From Nesterenkonia sandarakina (GTDB taxonomy: Bacteria; Actinomycetota; Actinomycetes; Actinomycetales; Micrococcaceae), in NCBI RefSeq assembly GCF_003003175.1, contig NZ_PVTY01000003.1, forward strand, positions 124,001-188,000: DNA of 64,000 nt, given 5' to 3'. Positions 50,046 to 57,596 of this stretch are shown here, piece by piece (position 1 is the first letter of the stretch; every line of letters begins with the position of its first letter). A program made the translations under genes and the position numbers. The notes beneath the pieces are model-generated. The model had not been told where the DNA came from, ran no database searches, and was given only the letters and a program-made list of their open reading frames with translations.

Positions 50046-51480
50046 GGCTCGCCTCCGCTTGATCGGTGTGCTCTGCAGATCGTTGTTCGCGTCCCGCCAG
50101 CCGGGCCACGACGTCGGACGCGGCCCGGCGCCCCTGCCGCAGCGCGCCGTCGACGTGCTGATAGCCCTCCGCCGCCAGGTCGGAGCAGGCCCAGTGCAGC
50201 GGGCCCACCGCACTGCGCTGATGCGCCCCGTAGCGGGAGAGCCCGCCGATGTCGAAGCTCGCGGCGTAGGCGCCGCGGGTCCATTCCTCGGCGCCGAAGT
50301 CCGACTCGTAGTAGACCTCCGGTGTCAGCGCCTTCTCGCCCAGGTAGGCGGCGAGCGAGCCGAGGATGGTCTTGCGCCGCTCCGCGGCGGTCAGGCGGAA
50401 CATGTCATCGGCGACCTCATCCGAGACGAAGCCCACCAGGGTGCCTCGATGGTCCTGGTGGTTGGTGTTGTCGTAGACCTCTTGGACGATCTCGTTGGGA
50501 CCGAAGCCGGTGCCCGAGAGGCCCGCCTCGCGCCAGAACGGTCGGTCGTAGACCGCGTGGACCTTGATCACCTGGCCCATGGACTGGTGCTGGTGCATCT
50601 GGTGCTGGAGTCGGGGCAGCGGCGGCTCGAAGCTGATCCGTGAATAGAGGTTCGGCGGCACCGCGATGATGACCTCGCGGGCACGGACGGTGAGCCGGTC
50701 GGAGAACACGGTGGCGCCGCCCTCGCGGTGCCAGGCGATGGTGCGCACCGGGGTGGAGAGCTGCACCGAGTCTGCGGGCAGTCGGGCCTCCATCGCCTCC
50801 GAGACGCTCTGCATCCCGCCGACCACGCGTCGGTCCAGGATGAAGTCCTCGTCCACCAGGTTGCTGAAGGACCCGGCGGAGGTGGCCATCAGGACGGCCT
50901 GCAGCGCGGAGAAGGCGTGGTCGGGCTTGGTGAGCATCCCCCCGGCGAGGAAGATCGCAATGTTCTCCCGGGCGGCCTCGTCCTCGGTCTGGCTGCGCAG
51001 CCACTCGTTGAACGTCACGGTGTCGAGCTCGCGCGCCCTCGGATGTGCCCAGGGCTCTGCGGGCCCGATGGCGGCGGCCAGCTCGTCGATGATCCCGATG
51101 ATCCGCCGCATCTCGGCCACGGTCTGCTCCGGTGCGGGAAACATCTCCCCGGTGAACTCGTGGCGTGCGCCCTCGCGGTCGAGGTAGACGTTGGCACCCT
51201 CGCGGTAGCGGGGGAAGGTCTCCATGCCCAGCTCGTCGAGGAGCTCCAGGAGCGCGCTCTGGTCCGGGGAGACCCACTGTCCGCCGATCTCCAGGAAGGC
51301 GCCGTCGATCTCCTGGGACCAGGTGCGCCCACCGACGCGGTCGCGGGCCTCGAGCACGATGGTGGAATGACCCGCGGCCTGCAGCGTCCGGGCGGCCATC
51401 AGACCTGCCGGCCCTGCGCCGATGACGACGACGTCGCATTCGTGCGCCTCGCTGCTGCCAAGTGACCGTTGAGCGTTCAT
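50038..51480 (-). CDS. puo: Putrescine oxidase (flavin monoamine oxidase)
   Basis: A 480-residue FAD enzyme oxidising putrescine to 4-aminobutanal, ammonia and hydrogen peroxide. The dinucleotide fold DVVVIGAGPAGLMAARTL (about 16-33), LEARDRVGGRTW and GGQWVSPDQSALLELLDELG are followed by FLAGGMLTKPDHAFSALQAVLMA, NLVDEDFILDRRVVGGMQ, HQMHQHQSMGQVIKVHAVY and the FAD-binding C-terminus AAEGYQHVDGALRQG. From memory these blocks match Kocuria rosea/Micrococcus rubens putrescine oxidase closely. ATG 51480 has GAGGA 6 nt upstream. It is first in the five-gene operon and carries an AT-rich operator-like promoter. Confidence 0.93.
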   Translation of the reverse strand: MNAQRSLGSSEAHECDVVVIGAGPAGLMAARTLQAAGHSTIVLEARDRVGGRTWSQEIDGAFLEIGGQWVSPDQSALLELLDELGMETFPRYREGANVYLDREGARHEFTGEMFPAPEQTVAEMRRIIGIIDELAAAIGPAEPWAHPRARELDTVTFNEWLRSQTEDEAARENIAIFLAGGMLTKPDHAFSALQAVLMATSAGSFSNLVDEDFILDRRVVGGMQSVSEAMEARLPADSVQLSTPVRTIAWHREGGATVFSDRLTVRAREVIIAVPPNLYSRISFEPPLPRLQHQMHQHQSMGQVIKVHAVYDRPFWREAGLSGTGFGPNEIVQEVYDNTNHQDHRGTLVGFVSDEVADDMFRLTAAERRKTILGSLAAYLGEKALTPEVYYESDFGAEEWTRGAYAASFDIGGLSRYGAHQRSAVGPLHWACSDLAAEGYQHVDGALRQGRRAASDVVARLAGREQRSAEHTDQAEASHG

Positions 51481-51499
51481 GCTGTTCCTCTTCAGATAT

Positions 51500-51518
51500 A
51501 AATTAACTATATTCATTA
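51500..51518 (-). promoter_or_regulatory. Operator-like motif in the puo promoter
   Basis: On the minus strand TAATGAATATAGTTAATTT sits just before TTATAT and the Shine-Dalgarno of puo. Fifteen of 19 bases match the motif in front of the aldehyde dehydrogenase gene (53793-53811). The core is AATGA-N7-T(A/C)ATT, an imperfect dyad, and a candidate TetR site. Confidence 0.6.
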
Positions 51519-51582
51519 ACGGGCAGTCCAGGACGGTTGTCAAGACCTGCTGGAGATTTTCACGGGGCTGAATCCGGGCCCA

Positions 51583-51588
51583 TAGACT
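51583..51588 (+). promoter_or_regulatory. Candidate -10 (TAGACT) of the tetR gene
   Basis: TAGACT would start a leader of about 80 nt before the TetR ATG. The -35 is not clear. Confidence 0.35.
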
Positions 51589-51675
51589 GGATCTTCGCGG
51601 CCCACGGCCGGTGACGGGACAGATCGCCGGTGTCGAGGCTGCCGCAGGCGCGAGACGAGCAGAGGGAAGTGCACT

Positions 51676-52359
51676 ATGACTGCGGAGACGACGCGATCGA
51701 GAGGGCGCGGGAGACCCACCTCCCCGGTGCTCTCCCGCGAGGCGATCGCGGCCAAGGCCATGACCCTGGTGGCCGAACGCGGGTATGACCATCTGACCAT
51801 GGCCGGTCTGGCGCGCAAGCTCGGCGTCTCGGCGTCAGCGCTGTACAACCACGTCTCCTCCAAACACGACGTCCTGGTGCTGATCCAGGACCGGTTGAAC
51901 GCGGAGATCGACTGCAGCGCCTTCGGTCGACTTCCCTGGGCGGAGGCCCTGAGCGCATGGGCACGTTCCTATCGCGAGTGCTACGTGGAGCACACCGAGC
52001 TGATTCCGCTGATCGCGGTGCTTCCGATCGCCGATGCCCCGAAGTCTCTTGAGATGTACGAGCGGGTCTTCATCGCGCTGCACTCCGCTGGAATAGGAGA
52101 CCGCGACGCGGTCGACATCATCGCCGGGATCGAGGCGCTGGTCTTCGGGGCCGCCTTCGACGCCTCGGCCCCCGCGGACATCTTCGATCCGGGCAGCCTG
52201 GGAGACATCGCGCCGACCTTCGCCCGGGCCGCCGCGCTGCGCGCCGCCGATGCCCGCGCGTCGGCGGACCGTGCCTTCGAGATGGCCCTCGAGGTCCTGA
52301 TCGACGGGCTGCTCCGTCGGGTCGAGACAGGCGAGACGTTCAGTCCACGGCATGCATGA
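51676..52359 (+). CDS. TetR family regulator of the polyamine island
   Basis: A 227-residue TetR-type regulator. The N-terminal HTH (about 20-66) reads SREAIAAKAMTLVAERGYDHLTMAGLARKLGVSASALYNHVSSKHDVL, with the standard recognition helix. The C-terminal ligand domain has a HTELIPLIAVLPIADAPKSLEMYERVF region typical of TetR_C members that recruit small ligands. It lies between the divergent puo operon and the convergent dehydrogenase gene, both of which carry the same 19-bp motif, so a repressor released by a polyamine or aminoaldehyde is likely. ATG 51676 has GAGGGAA about 7 nt upstream. The 3' end overlaps the dehydrogenase 3' end by 20 bp. Confidence 0.88.
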   Translation: MTAETTRSRGRGRPTSPVLSREAIAAKAMTLVAERGYDHLTMAGLARKLGVSASALYNHVSSKHDVLVLIQDRLNAEIDCSAFGRLPWAEALSAWARSYRECYVEHTELIPLIAVLPIADAPKSLEMYERVFIALHSAGIGDRDAVDIIAGIEALVFGAAFDASAPADIFDPGSLGDIAPTFARAAALRAADARASADRAFEMALEVLIDGLLRRVETGETFSPRHA

Positions 52360-53770
52360 CGTGCTTGACCCGCGTGTATTCCTCGACTGAGTAGAGCGAG
52401 AGGTCCTTGCCGTAGCCGGAGGACTTGAAGCCGCCGTGCGGCATCTCGGCGACCAGCAGCAGGTGTGTGTTGACCCAGACACAGCCGAAGTCGAGATCGC
52501 GGCTCACCCGCATCGCCTGTCCCTGATTCGTCGTCCAGACGCTGGAGGCCAGCGCGTAGTCGACCCCGTTGGCCAACGTGATCGCCTCCTCCTCGGTGGA
52601 GAAGGGCTGCACCGTGAGCACCGGCGCGAAGGTCTCCTCCTGGACCAGCTGATCGTCCTGGCGGACCCCGGTGATGATGGTGGGCTGCACGAAGAACCCC
52701 TTGGCGTCCTCGGCAGGCACGCCGCCGGTGACCACGGTGGTGTGATCGGGGATGCGCTGCAGCTTGGTGCGCACGGTCTCGAAGTGGCGCGCGTTGTTCA
52801 ACGGTCCGTAGTCGTTCTTCGCGTCGTCGGGATCACCGGTGGTCAGCTTCGCGGCCTGGGTGGCCAGCAGCTCGACGAACTCGTCATGCACGCTGTCTTG
52901 AACCAGCACGCGGGTCACTGCGGTGCAGTCCTGGCCGGCGTTGAACGTGCCGAAGGTCAGGATCAGCTCAGCGGCCTTGTGCAGGTCCGCGTCGGCGAAG
53001 ACTACGGCAGGGGCCTTCCCGCCGAGCTCCAGATGGGTGCGCTTGACCGACTTCGCGGCAGAGGCTGCGACCGCCTGGCCTGCCCGCACCGAACCGGTGA
53101 TGGCCACCATGGCCGGGGTGTCATGGTCGGTGAGCAGCGCTCCGGTGCTGCTGTCGCCGAGCACCACGTTGAACACGCCGGCGGGCAGCACCTCCCCGGC
53201 CAGGCGAGCCAGGACCAGGGTGGACTCTGGCGTGGTCTCCGAGGGCTTGAGCACGATGGTGTTGCCGGCCGCCAGAGCGGGCCCGATCTTCCACAGGGCC
53301 ATCATCAGCGGGAAGTTCCACGGGGTGATCTGCGCGACGACGCCGACCGGCTCCCGCCGCACATAGGAGGTGTGACCTTCCAGGTACTCCGCCGCCCCAC
53401 GGCCCTCGAGGAGCCGGGCGGCCCCGGCGAAGAAGCGCAGCTGGTCAGCGCCGGCGGCGACCTCCTCCGCGGCGATGATCCGCCGCGGCTGCCCTGTGTT
53501 GCGATGCTGAGCCTCGACGAGCTCGTCCGAGTGCTGCTCCAGCTTGTCGGCCAGTGCCAGCAGGCAGCGTTGACGTTCGGAGGGTGTCACCGACTTCCAG
53601 GAGCTGAAGGCGATCCGGGCCGCGGCGAACGCGGCATCGACATCTGCTGCGTCGGAGACGGGGGAGAGTGCCACGCGCTCGCCGGTGACCGGGCTGGTCA
53701 GCTCGAAGTCCCCCGCTCCGCTGGCCGCGACGAACGCTCCGTTGATGTAGTTCTGCAGCCGCGTGCTCAC
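52340..53770 (-). CDS. Aldehyde dehydrogenase, probable 4-aminobutanal dehydrogenase
   Basis: A 476-residue NAD(P)-dependent aldehyde dehydrogenase. Motifs: ITPWNFPLMMALWKIGPALAAGNTIVLKPSE (cofactor and Asn region), the general base Glu in HLELGGKAP (about 245), the catalytic Cys in FNAGQDCTAVTR (about 282), and PFSTEEEAITLANGVDYALASSVWT. The sequence type is that of gamma-aminobutyraldehyde/betaine aldehyde dehydrogenases, and it would turn the putrescine oxidase product into GABA. GTG 53770 is chosen from GGAGG 8 nt upstream; the frame is open for 23 more codons, running through the operator-like motif. Confidence 0.9.
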   Translation of the reverse strand: MSTRLQNYINGAFVAASGAGDFELTSPVTGERVALSPVSDAADVDAAFAAARIAFSSWKSVTPSERQRCLLALADKLEQHSDELVEAQHRNTGQPRRIIAAEEVAAGADQLRFFAGAARLLEGRGAAEYLEGHTSYVRREPVGVVAQITPWNFPLMMALWKIGPALAAGNTIVLKPSETTPESTLVLARLAGEVLPAGVFNVVLGDSSTGALLTDHDTPAMVAITGSVRAGQAVAASAAKSVKRTHLELGGKAPAVVFADADLHKAAELILTFGTFNAGQDCTAVTRVLVQDSVHDEFVELLATQAAKLTTGDPDDAKNDYGPLNNARHFETVRTKLQRIPDHTTVVTGGVPAEDAKGFFVQPTIITGVRQDDQLVQEETFAPVLTVQPFSTEEEAITLANGVDYALASSVWTTNQGQAMRVSRDLDFGCVWVNTHLLLVAEMPHGGFKSSGYGKDLSLYSVEEYTRVKHVMHAVD

Positions 53771-53792
53771 AGAGATCTCCTCCACGCTCAGA

Positions 53793-53811
53793 TAATGATT
53801 AAGGTTCATTT
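53793..53811 (+). promoter_or_regulatory. Operator-like motif upstream of the aldehyde dehydrogenase gene
   Basis: TAATGATTAAGGTTCATTT (plus strand) contains the dyad AATGA-N7-TCATT and matches 15 of 19 bases of the puo promoter motif. It overlaps the expected promoter of the minus-strand dehydrogenase gene. Confidence 0.6.
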
Positions 53812-53900
53812 TACGATGGGTAGATGTGCTGCGCAACACTGTTGGAGAATCTGTGGTGGGTGGAGTGCTGGGCTGGATCTGCTGAGAAGAGGAGTCTCAG

Positions 53901-54401
53901 ATGCGCAAGGTGATGGACGGGCGGCGGACACATCAGCATGAGGGCGAGCTGGTGGTCTTCGTCATCGGTATGACGATCAACCGGCCCACGCGAATACGCG
54001 CCTGGTTTCCGGTGTTCGCCGCCATGCCGAAGATGCTCGAAGAGCTCAAGGCGGACCCAGACTCAGGGCTGCTCAGCTACCGGTTGGTCTTCGGGCGTGG
54101 GGGGCCGCTCTGCGTCCAGTACTGGTCCTCTGCGGAAAAGCTGTATGACTACGCGTCAGACCGCGAGGGCCTGCACCGACCCGCGTGGGCGGCGTTCAAC
54201 CGCCAGGCGAAGAAGGTCCCCGGTGCCGTGGGGATCTGGCATGAGACCTTCGTCGTGGCGCAGGCGGAGTCGGTCTACGTGGACACTCCGATCGCGGGAC
54301 TTGCCGACGCGACCGAGTCTGTCGAGGTAGGTCCCGGGCGAGACGGCGCCCGCGACCGGCTCAAGCGGGTTCGTCCTGCTGGAGCCGCTGCCCACGAGTA
54401 G
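53901..54401 (+). CDS. DUF4188 domain-containing (monooxygenase-like) protein
   Basis: A 166-residue protein of the DUF4188/phenylacetaldoxime-dehydratase-like ferredoxin fold group. Evidence: the opening GRRTHQHEGELVVFVIGM, INRPTRIRAWFPVFAAMPKMLEEL, LCVQYWSSAEKLYDYASD, PAWAAFNRQAKKVPGAVGIWHETFVV and a terminal YVDTPIAGLADA stretch, all typical of the family. Function is unknown. ATG 53901 follows AGGAG by about 7 nt. Its 3' tail is Arg/Gly/Ala-rich. Proximity to the polyamine island may be accidental. Confidence 0.85.
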   Translation: MRKVMDGRRTHQHEGELVVFVIGMTINRPTRIRAWFPVFAAMPKMLEELKADPDSGLLSYRLVFGRGGPLCVQYWSSAEKLYDYASDREGLHRPAWAAFNRQAKKVPGAVGIWHETFVVAQAESVYVDTPIAGLADATESVEVGPGRDGARDRLKRVRPAGAAAHE

Positions 54402-54566
54402 CCGCAGGGGAGCGGCCGCACACAGTGCGGCTGACTCCGGCCTCCTCTGCATCCATTGTGCAATTCGACCGCACTCGCCGCGGTTGTGGGCGAGAAGACC
54501 TGCACAGATTGCACTCTCGATGCGGGTTGGCGCAATGGCGGGCTCGCGAGAGGGCAGGGTCGTTCC

Positions 54567-54627
54567 TCCTGGCTGGTTGCGTTATCCGGTCCGAACGTAT
54601 CGACCGGATATCGCAACCAGCCAGGGG
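54567..54627. repeat. Dispersed palindromic element, copy 2
   Basis: Arms 54568-54591 and 54602-54625 pair over 24 bp with one mismatch and a 10-nt loop. The left arm shares CCTGGCTGGTTGCGTT and TCCGGTC with copy 1 at 17659. It lies between the convergent DUF4188 and RDD genes. Confidence 0.8.
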
Positions 54628-54649
54628 GAGTGGGGGACCGGGGGTCGGC

Positions 54650-55462
54650 TCAGCTGTAGGGCAGCTGGTGCAGCCGCTGGCCGAGCCGGTGCTGCCGCTC
54701 CGCCTGGATGCGCAGCCGCCGGTATTCGCGATTGCGCCGCTCGGCCATGACCGCGACCAGGAATTCGGTGGCCGAGGAGGGCGGGGCCGGGGGCGCGACA
54801 TGGCCGGCGACCTCGTTGGCGAGCCGGTTGGCGGTGTGCTCCAGGGCCTGGGTGTTGTGTCCGCGGGGCGAGTCCTGGATCGTGCGCAGGAACCGTGAGG
54901 CGCGGGCGGCGACGGTGTCCGGGATCCGGCCCAGGTCTGCGATCTGGGTCCAGGAGGTCAGCTGCGCGGGCACCGGCAGCATCATCGGCTTCACGGCGGG
55001 CTGGCGGACCCGGATCACGTAGGTGCCGGCGACCATGTCGCCCAGGCGCTTGGTGCGCCGGCTGAACATCCCGGCGAAGAGCGGAATGATGCCGAAGCTG
55101 AGATAGATCTCCCCGAAGCCGACCAGCGCGCGGATCCCGGCATGGCGCAGCCGGATCGCGCCGCCGTCGTCGCGCACCACCCGCGTGCCGAAGATCAGCC
55201 GCCCCACGGAGCGGCCCCGGGTCAGGGTCTCCACCGTCATCGGCAGGATCACCAGGCACAGCACCGCCCCGCCGAGCATGACCGCGGCCTCCAGCGCCGG
55301 ATCGACGACGCCGGCGCCTGCGGCCATGCCGGAGAGGATCAGGAACGCCACCAGCGCGGCCCAGTAGATGATCAGATCCACGATCAGCGAGGCGGCACGG
55401 GTGATCAGCGAGGCGGCGGGGAGCTCCAGCTCGACGCCTTCACCGGTGATCACGTTGCGCAT
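54650..55462 (-). CDS. RDD family membrane protein
   Basis: A 270-residue protein with an RDD domain in its first 150 residues: SLITRAASLIVDLIIYW (Arg-x3-Asp motif of helix 1), a second helix, TVETLTRGRSVGRLIFGTRVVRDDGGAIRLRHAGIRAL, and RRTKRLGDMVAGTYVI, which is the conserved closing motif. The C-terminal 120 residues are cytosolic and rich in Arg and Gln. RDD proteins are often paired with SpoIIM-type proteins in actinobacteria (Rv3694c-Rv3695), and SpoIIM is encoded 1 kb away here with one gene inserted. ATG 55462 lies 6 nt after TAGGCT. Confidence 0.88.
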   Translation of the reverse strand: MRNVITGEGVELELPAASLITRAASLIVDLIIYWAALVAFLILSGMAAGAGVVDPALEAAVMLGGAVLCLVILPMTVETLTRGRSVGRLIFGTRVVRDDGGAIRLRHAGIRALVGFGEIYLSFGIIPLFAGMFSRRTKRLGDMVAGTYVIRVRQPAVKPMMLPVPAQLTSWTQIADLGRIPDTVAARASRFLRTIQDSPRGHNTQALEHTANRLANEVAGHVAPPAPPSSATEFLVAVMAERRNREYRRLRIQAERQHRLGQRLHQLPYS

Positions 55463-55468
55463 GGGCCA

Positions 55469-55474
55469 AGCCTA
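55469..55474 (-). promoter_or_regulatory. Leaderless-type -10 (TAGGCT) of RDD gene
   Basis: TAGGCT on the minus strand, a 6-nt gap (TGGCCC) and the ATG at 55462. Confidence 0.55.
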
Positions 55475-55574
55475 GCGTCAGGAGGGCCAGCGTGGCCGGC
55501 GCCACGAGCGGCGAGGCCCGGGCGGAGCAGCACCAGACCCGGGCGGAGCGGTGCTGGTCCCTGGAGGGGCAGGG

Positions 55575-56348
55575 CTAGCCCCGGGGAGCCCAGGGCTGCA
55601 GGATCGTGGTCATGGCCTCGGTGAGGCTGCGCTGCAGCAGCGGGCCGAAGGACACCCGCTTCACACCCAGCGCGGTGAGCTCCTCGATGCTCAGTCCCTC
55701 GGGGACGGCGCCGTTGATCGGGTGGGCGGTCACATTCAGCGGGGTCTTCACGGCGGCGAGGATCTGCTCGAGGTAGTCCCGGGAGGGGACCTGCACCGGG
55801 TAGAGCGAATCGGCGCCGGCCTGCTCGAGCAGGCGCAGCCGGTGCAGCGCGTCCTTCAGCTGGTCCTCCGGGGCTGCGTCGGTGGTGAAGGCGTCGGTGC
55901 GGCCGTTGATCACCAGATGTGTGCCGGTGGCATCGGCGGCGGCACGGATCGCCGCGATGTAGGCGGCATGTTCTTCGGGGGAGCGCATCTCGTCCATCGA
56001 GTGCAAGGTGTCCTCGATGTTGATCCCGACCGCGCCGGCCTCCAGGGTGCGGTGGACCAGCTCCTCGGCAGGAGTGTCGTATCCGGATTCCAGGTCGACC
56101 GAGACGGGGATGTCGACGACGTCGGTGATCCGGCGCGCCACACCCAGCACGTCGGCCAGATCCATGGCCTCGCCGTCGGCCTCACCCAGGGAGTCAGCCA
56201 CCGGGTGGCTGCCGATGGTGAGGGCGGAGAAGCCGAGCGATGCGCAGGCTTCGGCCGACCACGCGTCCCAGACGGTGGGCAGGATGACCGGGGTGGCCTG
56301 GTGGTGGAGCTCGAGAAGGCGTTTTGCGTGCTGTTCGGTGGAAGTCAT
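55575..56348 (-). CDS. Isocitrate lyase/PEP mutase family protein
   Basis: A 257-residue TIM-barrel enzyme of the PEP mutase/isocitrate lyase superfamily. Visible signatures are VILPTVWDAWSAEACASLGFSALTIGS near the start, SVDLESGYDTPAEEL, GAVGINIEDTLHS (metal-binding acidic residues), LVINGRTDAF, and RLRLLEQAGADSLYPVQV. The superfamily cleaves or forms C-C or P-C bonds (oxaloacetate hydrolase, carboxyvinyl-phosphonate mutase, lyases); the catalytic Cys of isocitrate lyase (KKCGH) is not present, so it is not isocitrate lyase itself. ATG 56348 follows CACGAT by 6 nt. It is inserted between RDD and SpoIIM. Confidence 0.87.
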   Translation of the reverse strand: MTSTEQHAKRLLELHHQATPVILPTVWDAWSAEACASLGFSALTIGSHPVADSLGEADGEAMDLADVLGVARRITDVVDIPVSVDLESGYDTPAEELVHRTLEAGAVGINIEDTLHSMDEMRSPEEHAAYIAAIRAAADATGTHLVINGRTDAFTTDAAPEDQLKDALHRLRLLEQAGADSLYPVQVPSRDYLEQILAAVKTPLNVTAHPINGAVPEGLSIEELTALGVKRVSFGPLLQRSLTEAMTTILQPWAPRG

Positions 56349-56424
56349 CTTCGCATCGTGGCACATGCGAGACCGTGAGGGAAGACGGTCCCGCAGGTGC
56401 CGTGATATCGCGCTGAGGACGCGA

Positions 56425-56430
56425 TAGTGT
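56425..56430 (+). promoter_or_regulatory. Leaderless-type -10 (TAGTGT) of SpoIIM gene
   Basis: TAGTGT, a 6-nt gap (CGTGGC) and the GTG start at 56437; no Shine-Dalgarno. Confidence 0.55.
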
Positions 56431-56436
56431 CGTGGC

Positions 56437-57426
56437 GTGGATATCGACGCGTTCATCGCCGTGCATCAGCATGAGTGGGACCGACTCTCGACGCTGGCCT
56501 CGCGCCGTCGGCTCTCGGCCGGCGAGGCCGATGAGATGCTGCGCCTCTACGAGCGGACCTCTACCCACCTGTCCATGATCCGCGCCGCCGAGCCGGACTC
56601 CCCGGTGGTGGCATCACTCTCCGCGCCGCTGGGTCGGGCGCGCGCGCATCTGACCGGGGCCGGGGAGAACGTCTTCGTCTCCAGTGCCTACTTCTTCACC
56701 CAGACCCTGCCGGTGGCGTTCTACCGGATCCGCTGGCTCACCGTGATCCTGGGGGCGGCGTTCATCGCGGTGACCATCGCCTTTGCGCTCTGGACCATCC
56801 ACCATCCACAGATCGATCTGCTGATGCCCGAGGAGGCGCGGCAGAGCTACGCCGGGACCGAGTTCGTCAACTACTACTCGGAGCATCCGAACTCCAGCTT
56901 CGCGGCCCAGGTGTGGACCAACAACGCGTGGATCGCCGCGCAGGAGGTCGCCTTCGGGGTGACCGGGGTCTTCGTGCCCTTCGTGCTCTTCGTCAACGCC
57001 CAGGGCCTCGGCATGGCGGCCGGGGTCATGGCCGAACAGGGCGAGGCCTCCACCTTCTGGCTCTACATCCTGCCCCACGGGCTGATGGAGATCACCGCGA
57101 TCTTCATCGCCGGAGCCGCCGGGCTGCGGATCTTCTGGGCCTGGGTCGCGCCGGGGCAGATGCGCCGCTCCGCCGCGCTGGCCGCCGAGGGACGCAAGCT
57201 CATCACGGTGGCCTTCGGGCTGGTGCTGGTGCTGCTGATCTCCGGGGTGGTGGAAGGCTTCGTGACGCCCTCGGATCTGCCGCACTGGCTGCGCATCGGC
57301 ATCGGCGCCGCAGTGCTCGCCGGGTACTGGGTCTACACCCTGGTGCTGGGCGGTCGGGCGCACCGCGCCGGAGTCACCGGGGACCTCGGAAAGTACGACG
57401 CCGGCATGGTCGAGCTCACGGCCTGA
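56437..57426 (+). CDS. Stage II sporulation protein M (SpoIIM) family membrane protein
   Basis: A 329-residue protein. It begins with a helical cytosolic region (VHQHEWDRLSTLASRRRLSAGEADEMLRLYERT), followed by about six membrane helices. Hallmarks are FVSSAYFFTQTLPVAFYRIRW before helix 1, VWTNNAWIAAQEVAFGVTGVFVPFVLFVNAQGLG, and LPHGLMEITAIFIAGAAGLRIFWAW. In non-sporulating actinobacteria the family is paired with RDD proteins and the MoxR/DUF58 cluster; its role is unknown and sporulation is not implied. GTG 56437 lies 6 nt after TAGTGT. Confidence 0.9.
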   Translation: MDIDAFIAVHQHEWDRLSTLASRRRLSAGEADEMLRLYERTSTHLSMIRAAEPDSPVVASLSAPLGRARAHLTGAGENVFVSSAYFFTQTLPVAFYRIRWLTVILGAAFIAVTIAFALWTIHHPQIDLLMPEEARQSYAGTEFVNYYSEHPNSSFAAQVWTNNAWIAAQEVAFGVTGVFVPFVLFVNAQGLGMAAGVMAEQGEASTFWLYILPHGLMEITAIFIAGAAGLRIFWAWVAPGQMRRSAALAAEGRKLITVAFGLVLVLLISGVVEGFVTPSDLPHWLRIGIGAAVLAGYWVYTLVLGGRAHRAGVTGDLGKYDAGMVELTA

Positions 57427-57596
57427 GCCGGTCCGACACAGGGTGGGTGCTCGACCCCTTGCCGTGGGCTGCCGAGGGCAGACTACTGAGTTCTCTACTT
57501 ATTCCCAGAGGACACCGGCCGCATCACACTGGTAAGCGATGGCAACTCGGACACGATCGTGTGATTCGAGTTCCGTTGCAGAGAAAGACACCAGTA

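Noticed and set aside
55575-56348. Isocitrate lyase of the glyoxylate cycle
   Set aside because: Too short (257 residues) and lacks the KKCGH catalytic motif; only the superfamily assignment is supported.
56437-57426. Sporulation gene
   Set aside because: SpoIIM-family membership is clear, but the family is common in non-sporulating actinobacteria and no other sporulation gene is present.
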